Counted from the stretch's first letter, positions 1 to 6,634 are shown. The stretch: DNA of 7,694 nucleotides from Ruminococcus sp. UBA5884 (GCA_002431975.1 DJFA01000020.1:20772-28465); one strand, 5' to 3'. The notes: generated by a model from the sequence alone, not told the origin. Numbers and translations: made by a program.

Positions 1-392
1 TCTGAAAGACGTTTTCTTGCATACGGGTCACCGGTTGCCATACGCTGAGCGAGTTCTACTTCCTCATCAGCACTGAGAAGCGGAACTCTTCCTATTTCCT
101 TGAGATATATCTTTACAGGGTCATCAATAGCAATGCCTTCAGTTGAGAGAGCCATTTCAAGGTCATCATTATTAGACATATCATCAAGGTCAAGATTGAG
201 GTCGACCTCCGGAGAGAAGTCCTCAATTATCTCAATATTCATATTTGTACAGTTTTCGTAAAAATTTTCAACCTGGTCAATATCTATATCGCCCTCTTCC
301 AGTGCATCATTTATTTCCTTTGTAGTAAGTTTTCCGGTAGCCTTACCATGTTCCATAAGAGCTTCGAGTGTAAGTTTTTTTTCATTTGCCAT
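1..392 (-). CDS. rpoD: RNA polymerase primary sigma factor RpoD (sigma-70/SigA), N-terminal part, cut by window edge
   Basis: The reverse strand reads 130 complete codons from ATG at 390-392 and runs off the left edge, so the core-binding and promoter-recognition regions 2 to 4 are outside the window. What is visible is a short acidic N-terminal region (about residues 1-85, with an Asp/Glu-rich stretch near 55-80), then the conserved region 1.2 signature at about 90-125 containing DDPVKIYLKEIGRVPLLS followed by an ADEEVELAQRM helix. That signature is typical of Firmicutes housekeeping sigma factors, which direct RNA polymerase to most vegetative promoters. The start is supported by AGGAGG at 401-406, eight bases upstream. 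The gene lies 4 bp after dnaG in the same direction and is almost certainly co-transcribed with it. Identification is by family recognition and synteny. Confidence 0.95.
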   Translation of the reverse strand, partial: MANEKKLTLEALMEHGKATGKLTTKEINDALEEGDIDIDQVENFYENCTNMNIEIIEDFSPEVDLNLDLDDMSNNDDLEMALSTEGIAIDDPVKIYLKEIGRVPLLSADEEVELAQRMATGDPYARKRLS

Positions 393-396
393 AAAA

Positions 397-2157
397 TTAA
401 TCCTCCTGTTTGGTATTAATCAGCCTCTGCTGAAGCTTTATAAGTTCATCATCAGAGAGTTCTTTTTTCTGTGAATTTTCCGCTGAATAATTATTGAGAA
501 CCTCCACGCAGTCAAGAACAGTCTGAAAGCTGATATCAATTGATTTATTTTTAATGCCCAGTCCCGTTATTCTGCCCATTTCATCGTTATTAAATTCATC
601 TGACATCAAAGAAACACTGAAAGACTGAGAATTTTCAAGTTTTCTGCAAAGGCAGTCATATATCCGCCTGTTAAATGCGGTTACGAATTTATCAGGCGGT
701 AACAATTCACGTATTTGTTCAAGCTTGTCGGGATTACGCATAATATAAACGAGTATCATTTCTTCGGCACGGGATTGTTTTAAATGATTTCCGGCATCGG
801 GATTGATATTATCTCTTATCATCTGTATATTTTTAACAGCCTGCCATTCATTCTTTTTTTCAGCAGACCTGATTTTTTTGAGTCTTAAAGAAATGTCAGC
901 CTTTATGACTTCAGGGCTTACATCACATTCATGAGCAACTTTTGATATATATACATCACGCTCCATCGGATTTGAGATATCAGAAAGCATTGCGGAAGCA
1001 CGTTTCAAATACTCAACTTTTCCGGTATCTGAAGCAATATCAAGTCCCTGACGGCATTTTTCAAGTTCAAAATTGACTGCTCCGTCAGAGCGTTCAATAA
1101 GCCTACGGAAACGGTCTGCACCGAATTTTTTTATAAATTCATCAGGGTCTTTTGCACCGTTCATTTTAAGCACCCTGACGGTAATGCCCACATTTCCGAG
1201 AAGATTTATCGCTTTATGTGCGGCGTTCTGACCGGCTGAATCGCTGTCGTATGCAATTATTACTTCCTTTGCATAGTTTGACATAATCCGTGACTGCTCC
1301 TGAGTGAGAGCTGTTCCGAGAGTAGCCACAGTATTTTCAAATCCTGCCTGATTCAAAGCTATCACGTCCATATAGCCTTCGGCGAGTATAAGACGCTTTG
1401 ATGATGAATTTTTTGCAAAATTGAGTGAAAAAAGATTGCGGCTTTTTTTGAATACAGGGGTATCAGAGGAATTTATATATTTAGGAAGACTGTCATCAAG
1501 CACACGGCCGCCGAATGCAATTATATTTCCTCTTAAATCTATGATAGGAAACATTACACGGTTTCTGAATGAATCAAATATGCCGTTGGTTTTCTGGCTT
1601 CTGCGGCAGAGATTTGCGGATAAAGCCTCATATTCAGAAAATCCGAGATTTTTAAGATGCAAAAGGAGTGCATTCCATTTTTCAGGAGCATATCCCAGAC
1701 CATATTTTTTAATTGTTTCAGGTTTTAAACCTCTTGCGGCGAAATATTCAAGACCTTTTCTGCCCTCCGGTGAAGAAACAAGATTCTTATAGAAAAAGCG
1801 TGCCGCTTCTCTGTTTATCTCATATATGCGTTTTCTGAGATACAGTTCTCTGCTGTTTTTAGTTTCATCAGGGAGCTGCATACCGCATTTTTCAGCAAGG
1901 AATTTTACAGCCTCAATGTATCCTATATTTTCAGCACGTTTTACAAGCGTTATGACATCTCCACCTGCACCGCAGCCGAAACAATAGAAATTCTGGTCAT
2001 TTGTATAGATGCGGCATGAAGGAGTCTTTTCCGAATGAAAAGGACAAAGACATACATAGTCATGCCCCTGTTTTATAAGAGATGTATATGATGACATGAT
2101 ATTTTCTATAGGATTGCTTTCTTTAAGCTTATATATAAACTCATCACTGAGAGGCAA
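397..2157 (-). CDS. dnaG: DNA primase DnaG
   Basis: DnaG makes the short RNA primers for lagging-strand synthesis and restart, working with the replicative helicase at the fork. The 586-residue product has the normal length and domain order. An N-terminal CHC2-type zinc-binding domain has ligands C38, H41, C59 and C62, in CPFHSEKTPS and YCFGCGAGGDV. The primase core follows, with FRNRVMFPI near 197 and IIAFGGR near 212. The TOPRIM motifs are EGYMDV at 260-265 (catalytic Glu260) and DSDSAG at 304-309 (metal-binding Asp304 and Asp306). From about 430 a diverged C-terminal domain corresponds to the helicase-binding region. The start is TTG at 2155-2157. No ATG or GTG lies upstream in frame before a TAA at 2197-2199, and starting at the next Met (residue 21) would remove N-terminal sequence conserved in the family. 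The SD is weak, GGTGA at 2162-2166 with only 4 bases spacing. The gene precedes rpoD by 4 bp. No rpsU is found upstream; a divergent apgM-family gene is there instead. Confidence 0.97.
   Translation of the reverse strand: MPLSDEFIYKLKESNPIENIMSSYTSLIKQGHDYVCLCPFHSEKTPSCRIYTNDQNFYCFGCGAGGDVITLVKRAENIGYIEAVKFLAEKCGMQLPDETKNSRELYLRKRIYEINREAARFFYKNLVSSPEGRKGLEYFAARGLKPETIKKYGLGYAPEKWNALLLHLKNLGFSEYEALSANLCRRSQKTNGIFDSFRNRVMFPIIDLRGNIIAFGGRVLDDSLPKYINSSDTPVFKKSRNLFSLNFAKNSSSKRLILAEGYMDVIALNQAGFENTVATLGTALTQEQSRIMSNYAKEVIIAYDSDSAGQNAAHKAINLLGNVGITVRVLKMNGAKDPDEFIKKFGADRFRRLIERSDGAVNFELEKCRQGLDIASDTGKVEYLKRASAMLSDISNPMERDVYISKVAHECDVSPEVIKADISLRLKKIRSAEKKNEWQAVKNIQMIRDNINPDAGNHLKQSRAEEMILVYIMRNPDKLEQIRELLPPDKFVTAFNRRIYDCLCRKLENSQSFSVSLMSDEFNNDEMGRITGLGIKNKSIDISFQTVLDCVEVLNNYSAENSQKKELSDDELIKLQQRLINTKQED
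401..406 (-). promoter_or_regulatory. Ribosome binding site of rpoD inside the end of dnaG
   Basis: A perfect AGGAGG on the reverse strand lies 8 bases before the rpoD ATG. It is formed by the last sense codons of dnaG (Gln-Glu-Asp), so ribosomes terminating on dnaG are placed next to the rpoD start. This suggests translational coupling. Confidence 0.85.
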
Positions 2158-2210
2158 AATATCACCGCTTTCTGATTTTTTATTTAATCTGTATACTTAT
2201 ACTCGGATAA

Positions 2211-2238
2211 TATTTAAAAACCCTCTTTTTTCAGTCAA
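2211..2238 (-). promoter_or_regulatory. Possible dnaG-rpoD promoter
   Basis: On the reverse strand TTGACT (2233-2238) matches the -35 consensus at five of six positions. The -10 is poor: TAAATA at 2211-2216 after a 16-base spacer, with other AT-rich hexamers nearby. Some promoter is expected in this divergent spacer because the gene upstream points the other way, but the exact -10 is uncertain. Confidence 0.35.
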
Positions 2239-2245
2239 AAAATTA

Positions 2246-2274
2246 TTGAAAATTAAAGAAAAGTATGTTAAAAT
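2246..2274 (+). promoter_or_regulatory. Promoter of the apgM-family gene
   Basis: TTGAAA at 2246-2251 and TAAAAT at 2269-2274 are separated by an ideal 17 bases. TG at 2266-2267 gives an extended -10. Each hexamer departs from the sigma-A consensus at only one position. Transcription would begin near 2281, giving a leader of about 56 bases. Confidence 0.8.
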
Positions 2275-2336
2275 AATATCGTACGCAGTTTTTAATATAA
2301 ATCTGCATAAATTTTACTTTAAAGGAGTAATAAACA

Positions 2337-3545
2337 ATGAAATATCTGGTTGTTCTGTATGACGGCATGGCTGATTATCCGGTTGAAGCTCTTGGAGGAA
2401 AAACTCCGCTTGAAGCTGCTGATTCGGTAAATATGGATAAGCTTGCCAAAACTGCAAAAGTTGGTCTTGTAAAAACTGTTGCTGATGGTCTTAAACCCGG
2501 AAGCGATGTTGCTAATCTTTCCGTACTGGGATATGACCCTGAAAAATACTATACAGGACGCTCTCCGCTTGAAGCCGGCAGCATTGGAATTGATATGCTC
2601 CCGACAGATGTTTCTTTAAGATGCAATCTTGTTACACTTACTGATGAACCTGAATATTCCGACAAAACTATTCTTGACTACTGTGCTGATGACATTTCAA
2701 CTGCTGAAGCTGAAATTCTTGTAAAATACCTCGCTGAAAATCTTGACAATGATGAATTCAGATTTTACAGCGGCGTAAGCTACAGACACTGCCTTATCTG
2801 GTCAAATGGTACTCTTGACATAGGAACTCTCACTCCTCCTCATGATATCACCGGAAAACCGATAAAGGAATATATACCGACTCATGAAAATGCTCAGAAA
2901 CTCTATGACCTTATGAAAAAATCATACGACCTCCTCAAAGACCACCCTGTAAACAAGGCAAGGGTTGAAAAGGGTCTGCGTCCGGCAAACAGTATATGGC
3001 TCTGGGGCGAAGGCGTGCGTGCTGAACTTGATGACTTCAAAGAAAAATATAGTCTTAAAGCATCAATGATATCTGCCGTTGACCTCCTTAAAGGCATAGG
3101 CAAATTCTCAAATATGAATGTAGTTGAAGTTGAAGGTGCTACCGGATATATCGACACAAATTTTGACGGAAAAGCTGCTGCTGCTGTAAATGAATTTAAA
3201 AACGGTCAGGATTTTGTTTATATCCATGTGGAAGCTCCTGATGAATGCGGTCACAGAAATGAAACTGAAAACAAAGTAAAGGCTATTGAACTCATTGATA
3301 AGAAAATACTTGGCCCTGTTGTTGAAGAACTCAGAAAAATGGGTGATTTCAAAGTCCTTGTAACTCCTGACCATGCAACTCCGCTTTCTCTCAGAACTCA
3401 CACAAATGACCCTGTACCATTCTTTATCTATGACAGCACAAAGGATTATGATGGTGTTGAAACATTCAACGAAAAAACTGCAAAGGATACTGGTATTTAT
3501 ATTTCAACCGGTCATAAGATTATGCAGGAATTTATAAACGGCTGA
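2337..3545 (+). CDS. ApgM-family enzyme: cofactor-independent phosphoglycerate mutase, or the related 'proposed homoserine kinase'
   Basis: This 402-residue cytosolic protein belongs to the alkaline phosphatase superfamily, archaeal-type 2,3-bisphosphoglycerate-independent phosphoglycerate mutase group. Visible motifs are LYDGMADYP (metal-binding Asp9), KPGSDVANLSVLGYDP (Ser56 is the expected phospho-acceptor), YTGRSPLEA at 72-80, APDECGH at 300-306 (Asp302 and His306), TPDH at 343-346 (Asp345 and His346) and RTHT with His355. All expected metal and nucleophile positions are therefore present and the enzyme looks active. Family members either interconvert 3- and 2-phosphoglycerate in glycolysis or, in a bacterial branch named in TIGRFAMs as 'proposed homoserine kinase', are thought to phosphorylate homoserine for threonine synthesis. 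The sequence alone does not decide, and no threonine or glycolysis gene is adjacent. The start is well set by AAAGGAG at 2321-2327, nine bases before ATG. It is the only plus-strand gene here, with its own promoter and terminator, so it is probably monocistronic. Confidence 0.88.
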   Translation: MKYLVVLYDGMADYPVEALGGKTPLEAADSVNMDKLAKTAKVGLVKTVADGLKPGSDVANLSVLGYDPEKYYTGRSPLEAGSIGIDMLPTDVSLRCNLVTLTDEPEYSDKTILDYCADDISTAEAEILVKYLAENLDNDEFRFYSGVSYRHCLIWSNGTLDIGTLTPPHDITGKPIKEYIPTHENAQKLYDLMKKSYDLLKDHPVNKARVEKGLRPANSIWLWGEGVRAELDDFKEKYSLKASMISAVDLLKGIGKFSNMNVVEVEGATGYIDTNFDGKAAAAVNEFKNGQDFVYIHVEAPDECGHRNETENKVKAIELIDKKILGPVVEELRKMGDFKVLVTPDHATPLSLRTHTNDPVPFFIYDSTKDYDGVETFNEKTAKDTGIYISTGHKIMQEFING

Positions 3546-3570
3546 TAAAATTTACAGATATTACAAATTC

Positions 3571-3604
3571 AAAGGAGATAACGCTTCGTTTATCTCCTTT
3601 TTTT
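3571..3604 (+). terminator. Intrinsic terminator of the apgM-family gene, overlapping the convergent vanZ-like stop
   Basis: AAAGGAGATAA (3571-3581) pairs perfectly over 11 bp with TTATCTCCTTT (3590-3600) around an 8-base loop. It is followed by an unbroken run of seven T (3598-3604, partly in the stem). It begins 25 bases after the apgM-family stop. On the reverse strand the same stem contains the TAA stop of the vanZ-like gene but is followed only by TTTGAATTTG, so it should terminate that transcript less efficiently. Confidence 0.9.
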
Positions 3605-4015
3605 ATATAAAAATCCAACGCATAACATGACAATAATTCCTGAAAGTGAACCCAATGTATCAAGTATTACATCTGAAAACTGTCCGCTTCTGCCGCTTAT
3701 AAAAAGCTGATGAAATTCATCTGAGGCGGCATATAAAAAACATATCAGCAATGAAATAAGAATTTTTCCGCTTTTTTTCAATCTATAGCATTCAAGATGG
3801 AGCAATGTAAAAAATCCGAGCAAGGCATAAATTATAAAATGAGCAGATTTCCTGACTATAAACGTTATATTTCCGGTAAACCCCATATCTGAAATTTTAT
3901 CTGATATTCCATCACTCATATGGCTTGACTGAACGCCGTTCTGTGCGGAAAATATAAATATTGCAGCCATTATCATTATAACCGGTATCAGAGATATTAT
4001 TTTCTTTTTGTTCAA
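3590..4015 (-). CDS. VanZ-like family small membrane protein
   Basis: A 141-residue integral membrane protein with VanZ-like family (PF04892) motifs: FSAQNG at 22-27 after the first membrane segment, RKSAHF at 55-60 leading into the second, SDEFHQLFISGR at 98-109, and DVILDTLG at 115-122 entering the last. Membrane segments lie at about 6-22, 57-76, 84-97 and 120-138; the protein ends in Lys/Arg. The family is named for VanZ of enterococcal vancomycin clusters, where it gives low-level teicoplanin resistance. Most chromosomal members have no known role, so a resistance function should not be assumed. The start chosen is TTG at 4013-4015, because AAGGAG at 4022-4027 is six bases upstream and the first membrane segment then follows directly. 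An ATG at 4097-4099 would add 28 hydrophilic residues encoded through the pnp terminator and overlap pnp by 14 bp. The stop lies in the shared terminator stem. Confidence 0.88.
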   Translation of the reverse strand: MNKKKIISLIPVIMIMAAIFIFSAQNGVQSSHMSDGISDKISDMGFTGNITFIVRKSAHFIIYALLGFFTLLHLECYRLKKSGKILISLLICFLYAASDEFHQLFISGRSGQFSDVILDTLGSLSGIIVMLCVGFLYKKRR

Positions 4016-4021
4016 AATACT

Positions 4022-4027
4022 CTCCTT
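4022..4027 (-). promoter_or_regulatory. Ribosome binding site that sets the vanZ-like TTG start
   Basis: AAGGAG on the reverse strand lies six bases before TTG (4013-4015) and just past the T-run of the pnp terminator. Its match and spacing favour this start over the upstream ATG at 4097-4099. Confidence 0.8.
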
Positions 4028-4029
4028 AC

Positions 4030-4059
4030 AAAAAGGGACGCTGATATAATCAGTGTCCC
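4030..4059 (-). terminator. Intrinsic terminator after pnp
   Basis: Reading the reverse strand, GGGACACTGAT (4059 down to 4049) pairs with ATCAGCGTCCC (4045 down to 4035) around a 3-base loop. There is one A-C mismatch in an otherwise 11-bp stem, followed by five T (4034 to 4030). It begins 27 bases past the pnp stop. Because it comes directly before the vanZ-like SD, that gene is probably expressed by read-through or from an unrecognised promoter. On the plus strand the mismatch becomes a G-U pair, but the following run is poor. Confidence 0.8.
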
Positions 4060-4085
4060 CTTGAATTTCAGATATTGTATTCAGA

Positions 4086-6194
4086 TTATTTATGAGCATT
4101 TATATCAGCAAGAGCATCTTTTCTTGAAAGATTTATTCTGCCCTGCTTGTCAATTTCCATAACCTTTACAACAATTTCATCGCCTATTGAAACTACATCT
4201 TCAACCTTTTCAACTCTTGAGTTGTCAAGCTTTGAGATGTGTACAAGACCATCTTTTCCAGGAGCGATTTCAACGAATGCTCCGAAATTCATAATGCGTA
4301 CAACCTTACCCTTGTATATAGCACCTACTTCAGGGTCAAAGGCAATAGTCTGGATTATCTGGAGAGCCTTCTGAGTCTGGTCATTATCAATACCTGAGAT
4401 AAATACATTTCCGTCTTCAGAAATATCAATCTTTACATTGCAGTCAGCAGAAATTTTCTGGATAACCTTTCCGCCCTGACCGATAACTTCACGAATCTTA
4501 TCAACAGGAATCTTTGTCTGAACCATTTTAGGAGCATATTTGTTTACAGTCTTTCTTGGTTCAGGGATAGCCTTGAGCATGATTTCATCAAGAATATAAA
4601 GACGTGCTTTTCTTGTCTTTTCAAAAGCTTCCTTTATGATTGCAGGAGTAAGACCGTCAACCTTGATATCAACCTGAATAGCAGTGATACCCTTATGAGT
4701 ACCGCCAACCTTGAAGTCCATATCTCCGAAGAAATCTTCAAGACCCTGAATATCAACCATTGTCATAAATTCATCACTGTCAGGCTTTGTGATAAGGCCG
4801 CATGATATGCCCGCAACAGGAGTCTTTATTGGAACGCCTGCGTCCATAAGTGCAAGAGTTGAGCCGCAGATTGAAGCCTGTGAAGTTGAACCGTTTGAAG
4901 AAAGAACCTCTGAAACAAGTCTTAAAGCATACGGAAATTCTTCAACCGGAGGTATTACAGGTTCAAGAGCACGTTCAGCTAAAGCACCATGGCCTATTTC
5001 ACGTCTTCCAGGGCCTCTGCTCGGTTTTGTTTCGCCTACTGAATATGAAGGGAAATTATAGTGATGCATATATCTCTTTGTAGCTTCTTCATCAAGACCA
5101 TCTATTTTCTGTGAATCGCTTACAGGGCCGAGAGTTGCAACTGTAAGAACCTGAGTCTGACCTCTTGTGAAAAGACCTGAACCGTGAACTCTCGGGAGCA
5201 GTCCTACTTCAGCAGCAAGAGGACGTATTTCGTCAATGCCTCTGCCGTCAACACGCTTGCCCTCATAGAGCCAGTTTCTTACAATTTTCTTCTGAAGCTT
5301 GTATATGCATTCATCAATCATAGCTTCCTGTTCAGGATATTTTTCATCAAATTCAGCATGAATATCATCTTTTATAGGATTGAGTCTTTCCTCACGGATA
5401 TTTTTATCATTTGTATCGAGAGCAAATTTAACTCTTTCAGCAGCAAAAGCTTCAATTGAATCAAACATATCATGGTCAACTTCCTGAGATTCAAATTCAA
5501 ACTTAGGCTTGCCGATTTCCTTCTGGATATCGCTTATAAAAGCAACAAGTTTTTTAATTTCCTCATGGCCTTTAAGGATAGCTTCAAGCATTGTATCCTC
5601 ATCAACTTCATCAGCACCGGCTTCAATCATTACAATTTTATTCATAGAGCCGGCAACTGTAAGATTAAGGTCATTTTTTGTTCTCTGTTCGAGAGTAGGA
5701 TTAAGGACTATTTCACCGTTTACAAGGCCAACGCTTATTCCGGCGATAGGGCCGTTCCACGGGATATCTGAAATTGAAAGAGCGATTGAAGTTGCAATCA
5801 TTCCTGTAATTTCAGGAGAATTGTCAGGGTCAACAGCAAGCACAGTCATAACTACTGAAACATCATTTCTCATATCCTTAGGGAAAAGAGGTCTGATAGG
5901 ACGGTCAACGACTCTTGAAGTAAGGATAGCCTTTTCAGACGGTTTTCCCTCACGTTTCATAAATGAGCCTGGGATTTTGCCTACTGAATAAAGTCTTTCC
6001 TCATAGTCAACTGAAAGCGGAAAGAAATCAACACCTTCTCTTGGTTTGGGGCTTGCAGTAACGTTTGCCATAACGACAGTTTCACCGTAGCGAACCCAGC
6101 ATGAACCGTTTGACAAAGCACAGGTTTTGCCTGTTTCAACTGTAAGTTCTCTGCCGGCATATGTTGTTTTAAAGACTCTGTAATTTTCAAACAT
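4086..6194 (-). CDS. pnp: Polyribonucleotide nucleotidyltransferase (PNPase)
   Basis: PNPase is a trimeric 3'-to-5' phosphorolytic exoribonuclease that degrades mRNA, releasing nucleoside diphosphates, and can also add tails. The 702-residue product has the full family layout: first RNase PH core at about 5-140, an alpha-helical linker at about 145-300, and a second, catalytic RNase PH core at about 310-530. That core contains GPGRREIGHGALAERAL near 394-410, SNGSTSQASICG at 433-444 and GDMDFKVGGT at 490-499 with metal-binding Asp491 and Asp493. A KH domain with VIGQGGKVI (GQGG at 572-575) and an S1 RNA-binding domain from about 624 to 692 follow. All key residues are present. The start is ATG at 6192-6194, preceded by GGAGG at 6206-6210; the more upstream ATG at 6210-6212 overlaps that SD. 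It lies downstream of rpsO in the same direction, the widely conserved rpsO-pnp arrangement, behind a strongly structured leader. Confidence 0.98.
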   Translation of the reverse strand: MFENYRVFKTTYAGRELTVETGKTCALSNGSCWVRYGETVVMANVTASPKPREGVDFFPLSVDYEERLYSVGKIPGSFMKREGKPSEKAILTSRVVDRPIRPLFPKDMRNDVSVVMTVLAVDPDNSPEITGMIATSIALSISDIPWNGPIAGISVGLVNGEIVLNPTLEQRTKNDLNLTVAGSMNKIVMIEAGADEVDEDTMLEAILKGHEEIKKLVAFISDIQKEIGKPKFEFESQEVDHDMFDSIEAFAAERVKFALDTNDKNIREERLNPIKDDIHAEFDEKYPEQEAMIDECIYKLQKKIVRNWLYEGKRVDGRGIDEIRPLAAEVGLLPRVHGSGLFTRGQTQVLTVATLGPVSDSQKIDGLDEEATKRYMHHYNFPSYSVGETKPSRGPGRREIGHGALAERALEPVIPPVEEFPYALRLVSEVLSSNGSTSQASICGSTLALMDAGVPIKTPVAGISCGLITKPDSDEFMTMVDIQGLEDFFGDMDFKVGGTHKGITAIQVDIKVDGLTPAIIKEAFEKTRKARLYILDEIMLKAIPEPRKTVNKYAPKMVQTKIPVDKIREVIGQGGKVIQKISADCNVKIDISEDGNVFISGIDNDQTQKALQIIQTIAFDPEVGAIYKGKVVRIMNFGAFVEIAPGKDGLVHISKLDNSRVEKVEDVVSIGDEIVVKVMEIDKQGRINLSRKDALADINAHK

Positions 6195-6205
6195 AAAAAA
6201 TAATT

Positions 6206-6210
6206 CCTCC
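6206..6210 (-). promoter_or_regulatory. Ribosome binding site that sets the pnp start
   Basis: GGAGG, extended to GGAGGAA, lies 11 bases before ATG 6192-6194 on the reverse strand. The alternative ATG (6210-6212) shares a base with this SD and has only an A/T-rich stretch in front of it, so the 702-residue form is preferred. Confidence 0.8.
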
Positions 6211-6223
6211 ATTTTTTTAATAT

Positions 6224-6315
6224 AAAGAGGCGGAATAACAGAAGACAGACGAGAGAAAACAGAAATATAAGTTTTCTGTTCACTGTCCTCCAGCTTCTGA
6301 ATATGCAGCCTCTTT
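6224..6315 (-). promoter_or_regulatory. Long nested hairpin in the pnp leader (candidate RNase-processed regulatory structure)
   Basis: Four complementary blocks nest in the correct order within 92 bases just before the pnp SD: 6308-6315 with 6224-6231 (8 bp, AAAGAGGC/GCCTCTTT in the transcript), 6295-6299 with 6239-6243 (5 bp), 6283-6287 with 6244-6248 (5 bp), and 6273-6280 with 6258-6265 (8 bp, AACAGAAA/TTTCTGTT with a 7-base loop). Internal loops separate some blocks. In E. coli the pnp leader forms a long hairpin that RNase III cuts and PNPase then trims, giving autoregulation. A similar role here is inference from position and shape. Confidence 0.55.
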
Positions 6316-6322
6316 TACTGAC

Positions 6323-6354
6323 AAAAGGCAGAAAGGATTTCTCCAGACTGCCTT
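6323..6354 (-). terminator. Terminator-like hairpin between rpsO and pnp
   Basis: In the transcript AAGGCAG (6354 to 6348) pairs with CTGCCTT (6331 to 6325). Inside, across a small symmetric internal loop, GGA pairs with TCC around a GAAA tetraloop. Only four T follow (6326-6323), so it is likely a partial terminator or a 3'-end stabiliser for rpsO mRNA, 13 bases past the rpsO stop. E. coli also has an attenuating terminator between these two genes. Confidence 0.6.
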
Positions 6355-6367
6355 GACATCAGAATGA

Positions 6368-6634
6368 TTACTTACGGATACCGAGCTTTTCGATAGTTGA
6401 ACGATATCTTTCAATATCCTTTTTCTTGAGATAGTTGAGAAGATTACGTCTGTGACCAACCATTTTGAGAAGGCCTCTTCTTGAATGATGGTCTTTCTTA
6501 TGAACCTTGAGATGTTCATTAAGGTCATTAATTCTCTTTGTGAGAATAGCAATCTGAACTTCAGGAGAACCTGTGTCAGTTTCATGAGTTCTGTTAGCTT
6601 CGATAACAGCAGTTTTTTCTTCTTTACGCATCAT
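6368..6634 (-). CDS. rpsO: 30S ribosomal protein S15
   Basis: S15 is a primary binder of the 16S rRNA central domain and helps form the platform of the 30S subunit. The 88-residue product has the normal length and the family's conserved stretches: HETDTGSPEVQIAILTKRI near 17-35, then LNEHLKVHKKDHHSRRGLL near 38-56, and RRNLLNYLKKKD near 62-73. The basic HHSRRG patch is part of the rRNA-contacting region. Two tandem ATGs occur; the first (6632-6634) is chosen because GAGGTGA at 6642-6648 lies 7 bases before it, though the second (6629-6631, spacing 10) would also work and changes the protein by one residue. The gene is followed by a hairpin and then pnp. It is preceded by a strong promoter and a long structured leader, so feedback by S15 is plausible. 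Confidence 0.98.
   Translation of the reverse strand: MMRKEEKTAVIEANRTHETDTGSPEVQIAILTKRINDLNEHLKVHKKDHHSRRGLLKMVGHRRNLLNYLKKKDIERYRSTIEKLGIRK

Noticed and set aside
1300..1310. DSDSAG in the primase TOPRIM domain as an altered catalytic motif
   Set aside because: Both metal-binding aspartates are present and Ser at the variable positions is within what I know of clostridial primases.
2903..3401. Two reverse-strand open frames opposite the apgM-family gene
   Set aside because: They are antisense to an intact enzyme gene, overlap each other, and show no family motifs.
4016..4099. Longer vanZ-like reading starting at ATG 4097-4099 (169 residues, overlapping pnp by 14 bp)
   Set aside because: The added 28 residues are hydrophilic, are read through the pnp terminator hairpin, and have no SD in the usual place, whereas TTG at 4013-4015 has AAGGAG six bases upstream and leads straight into the first membrane segment.
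4789..5991. Several plus-strand open frames of 77-160 residues opposite pnp
   Set aside because: They lie antisense to a highly conserved gene, have no recognisable motifs, and arise from the codon pattern of pnp.
6195..6212. Longer pnp reading starting at ATG 6210-6212 (708 residues)
   Set aside because: That ATG overlaps the GGAGG that serves the ATG at 6192-6194, and lacks its own SD; PNPases normally begin close to the shorter start.
6301..6328. Internal pnp promoter (TTGTCA with TATTCA 15 bases downstream on the reverse strand)
   Set aside because: The spacer is short and the -10 match is weak; E. coli has a promoter in this spacer, but the sequence here does not support one well.
6280..6585. 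101-residue open frame on the reverse strand overlapping rpsO in another frame
   Set aside because: It lies almost wholly inside rpsO and its terminator region, has no family resemblance and no SD; it is a shadow frame.
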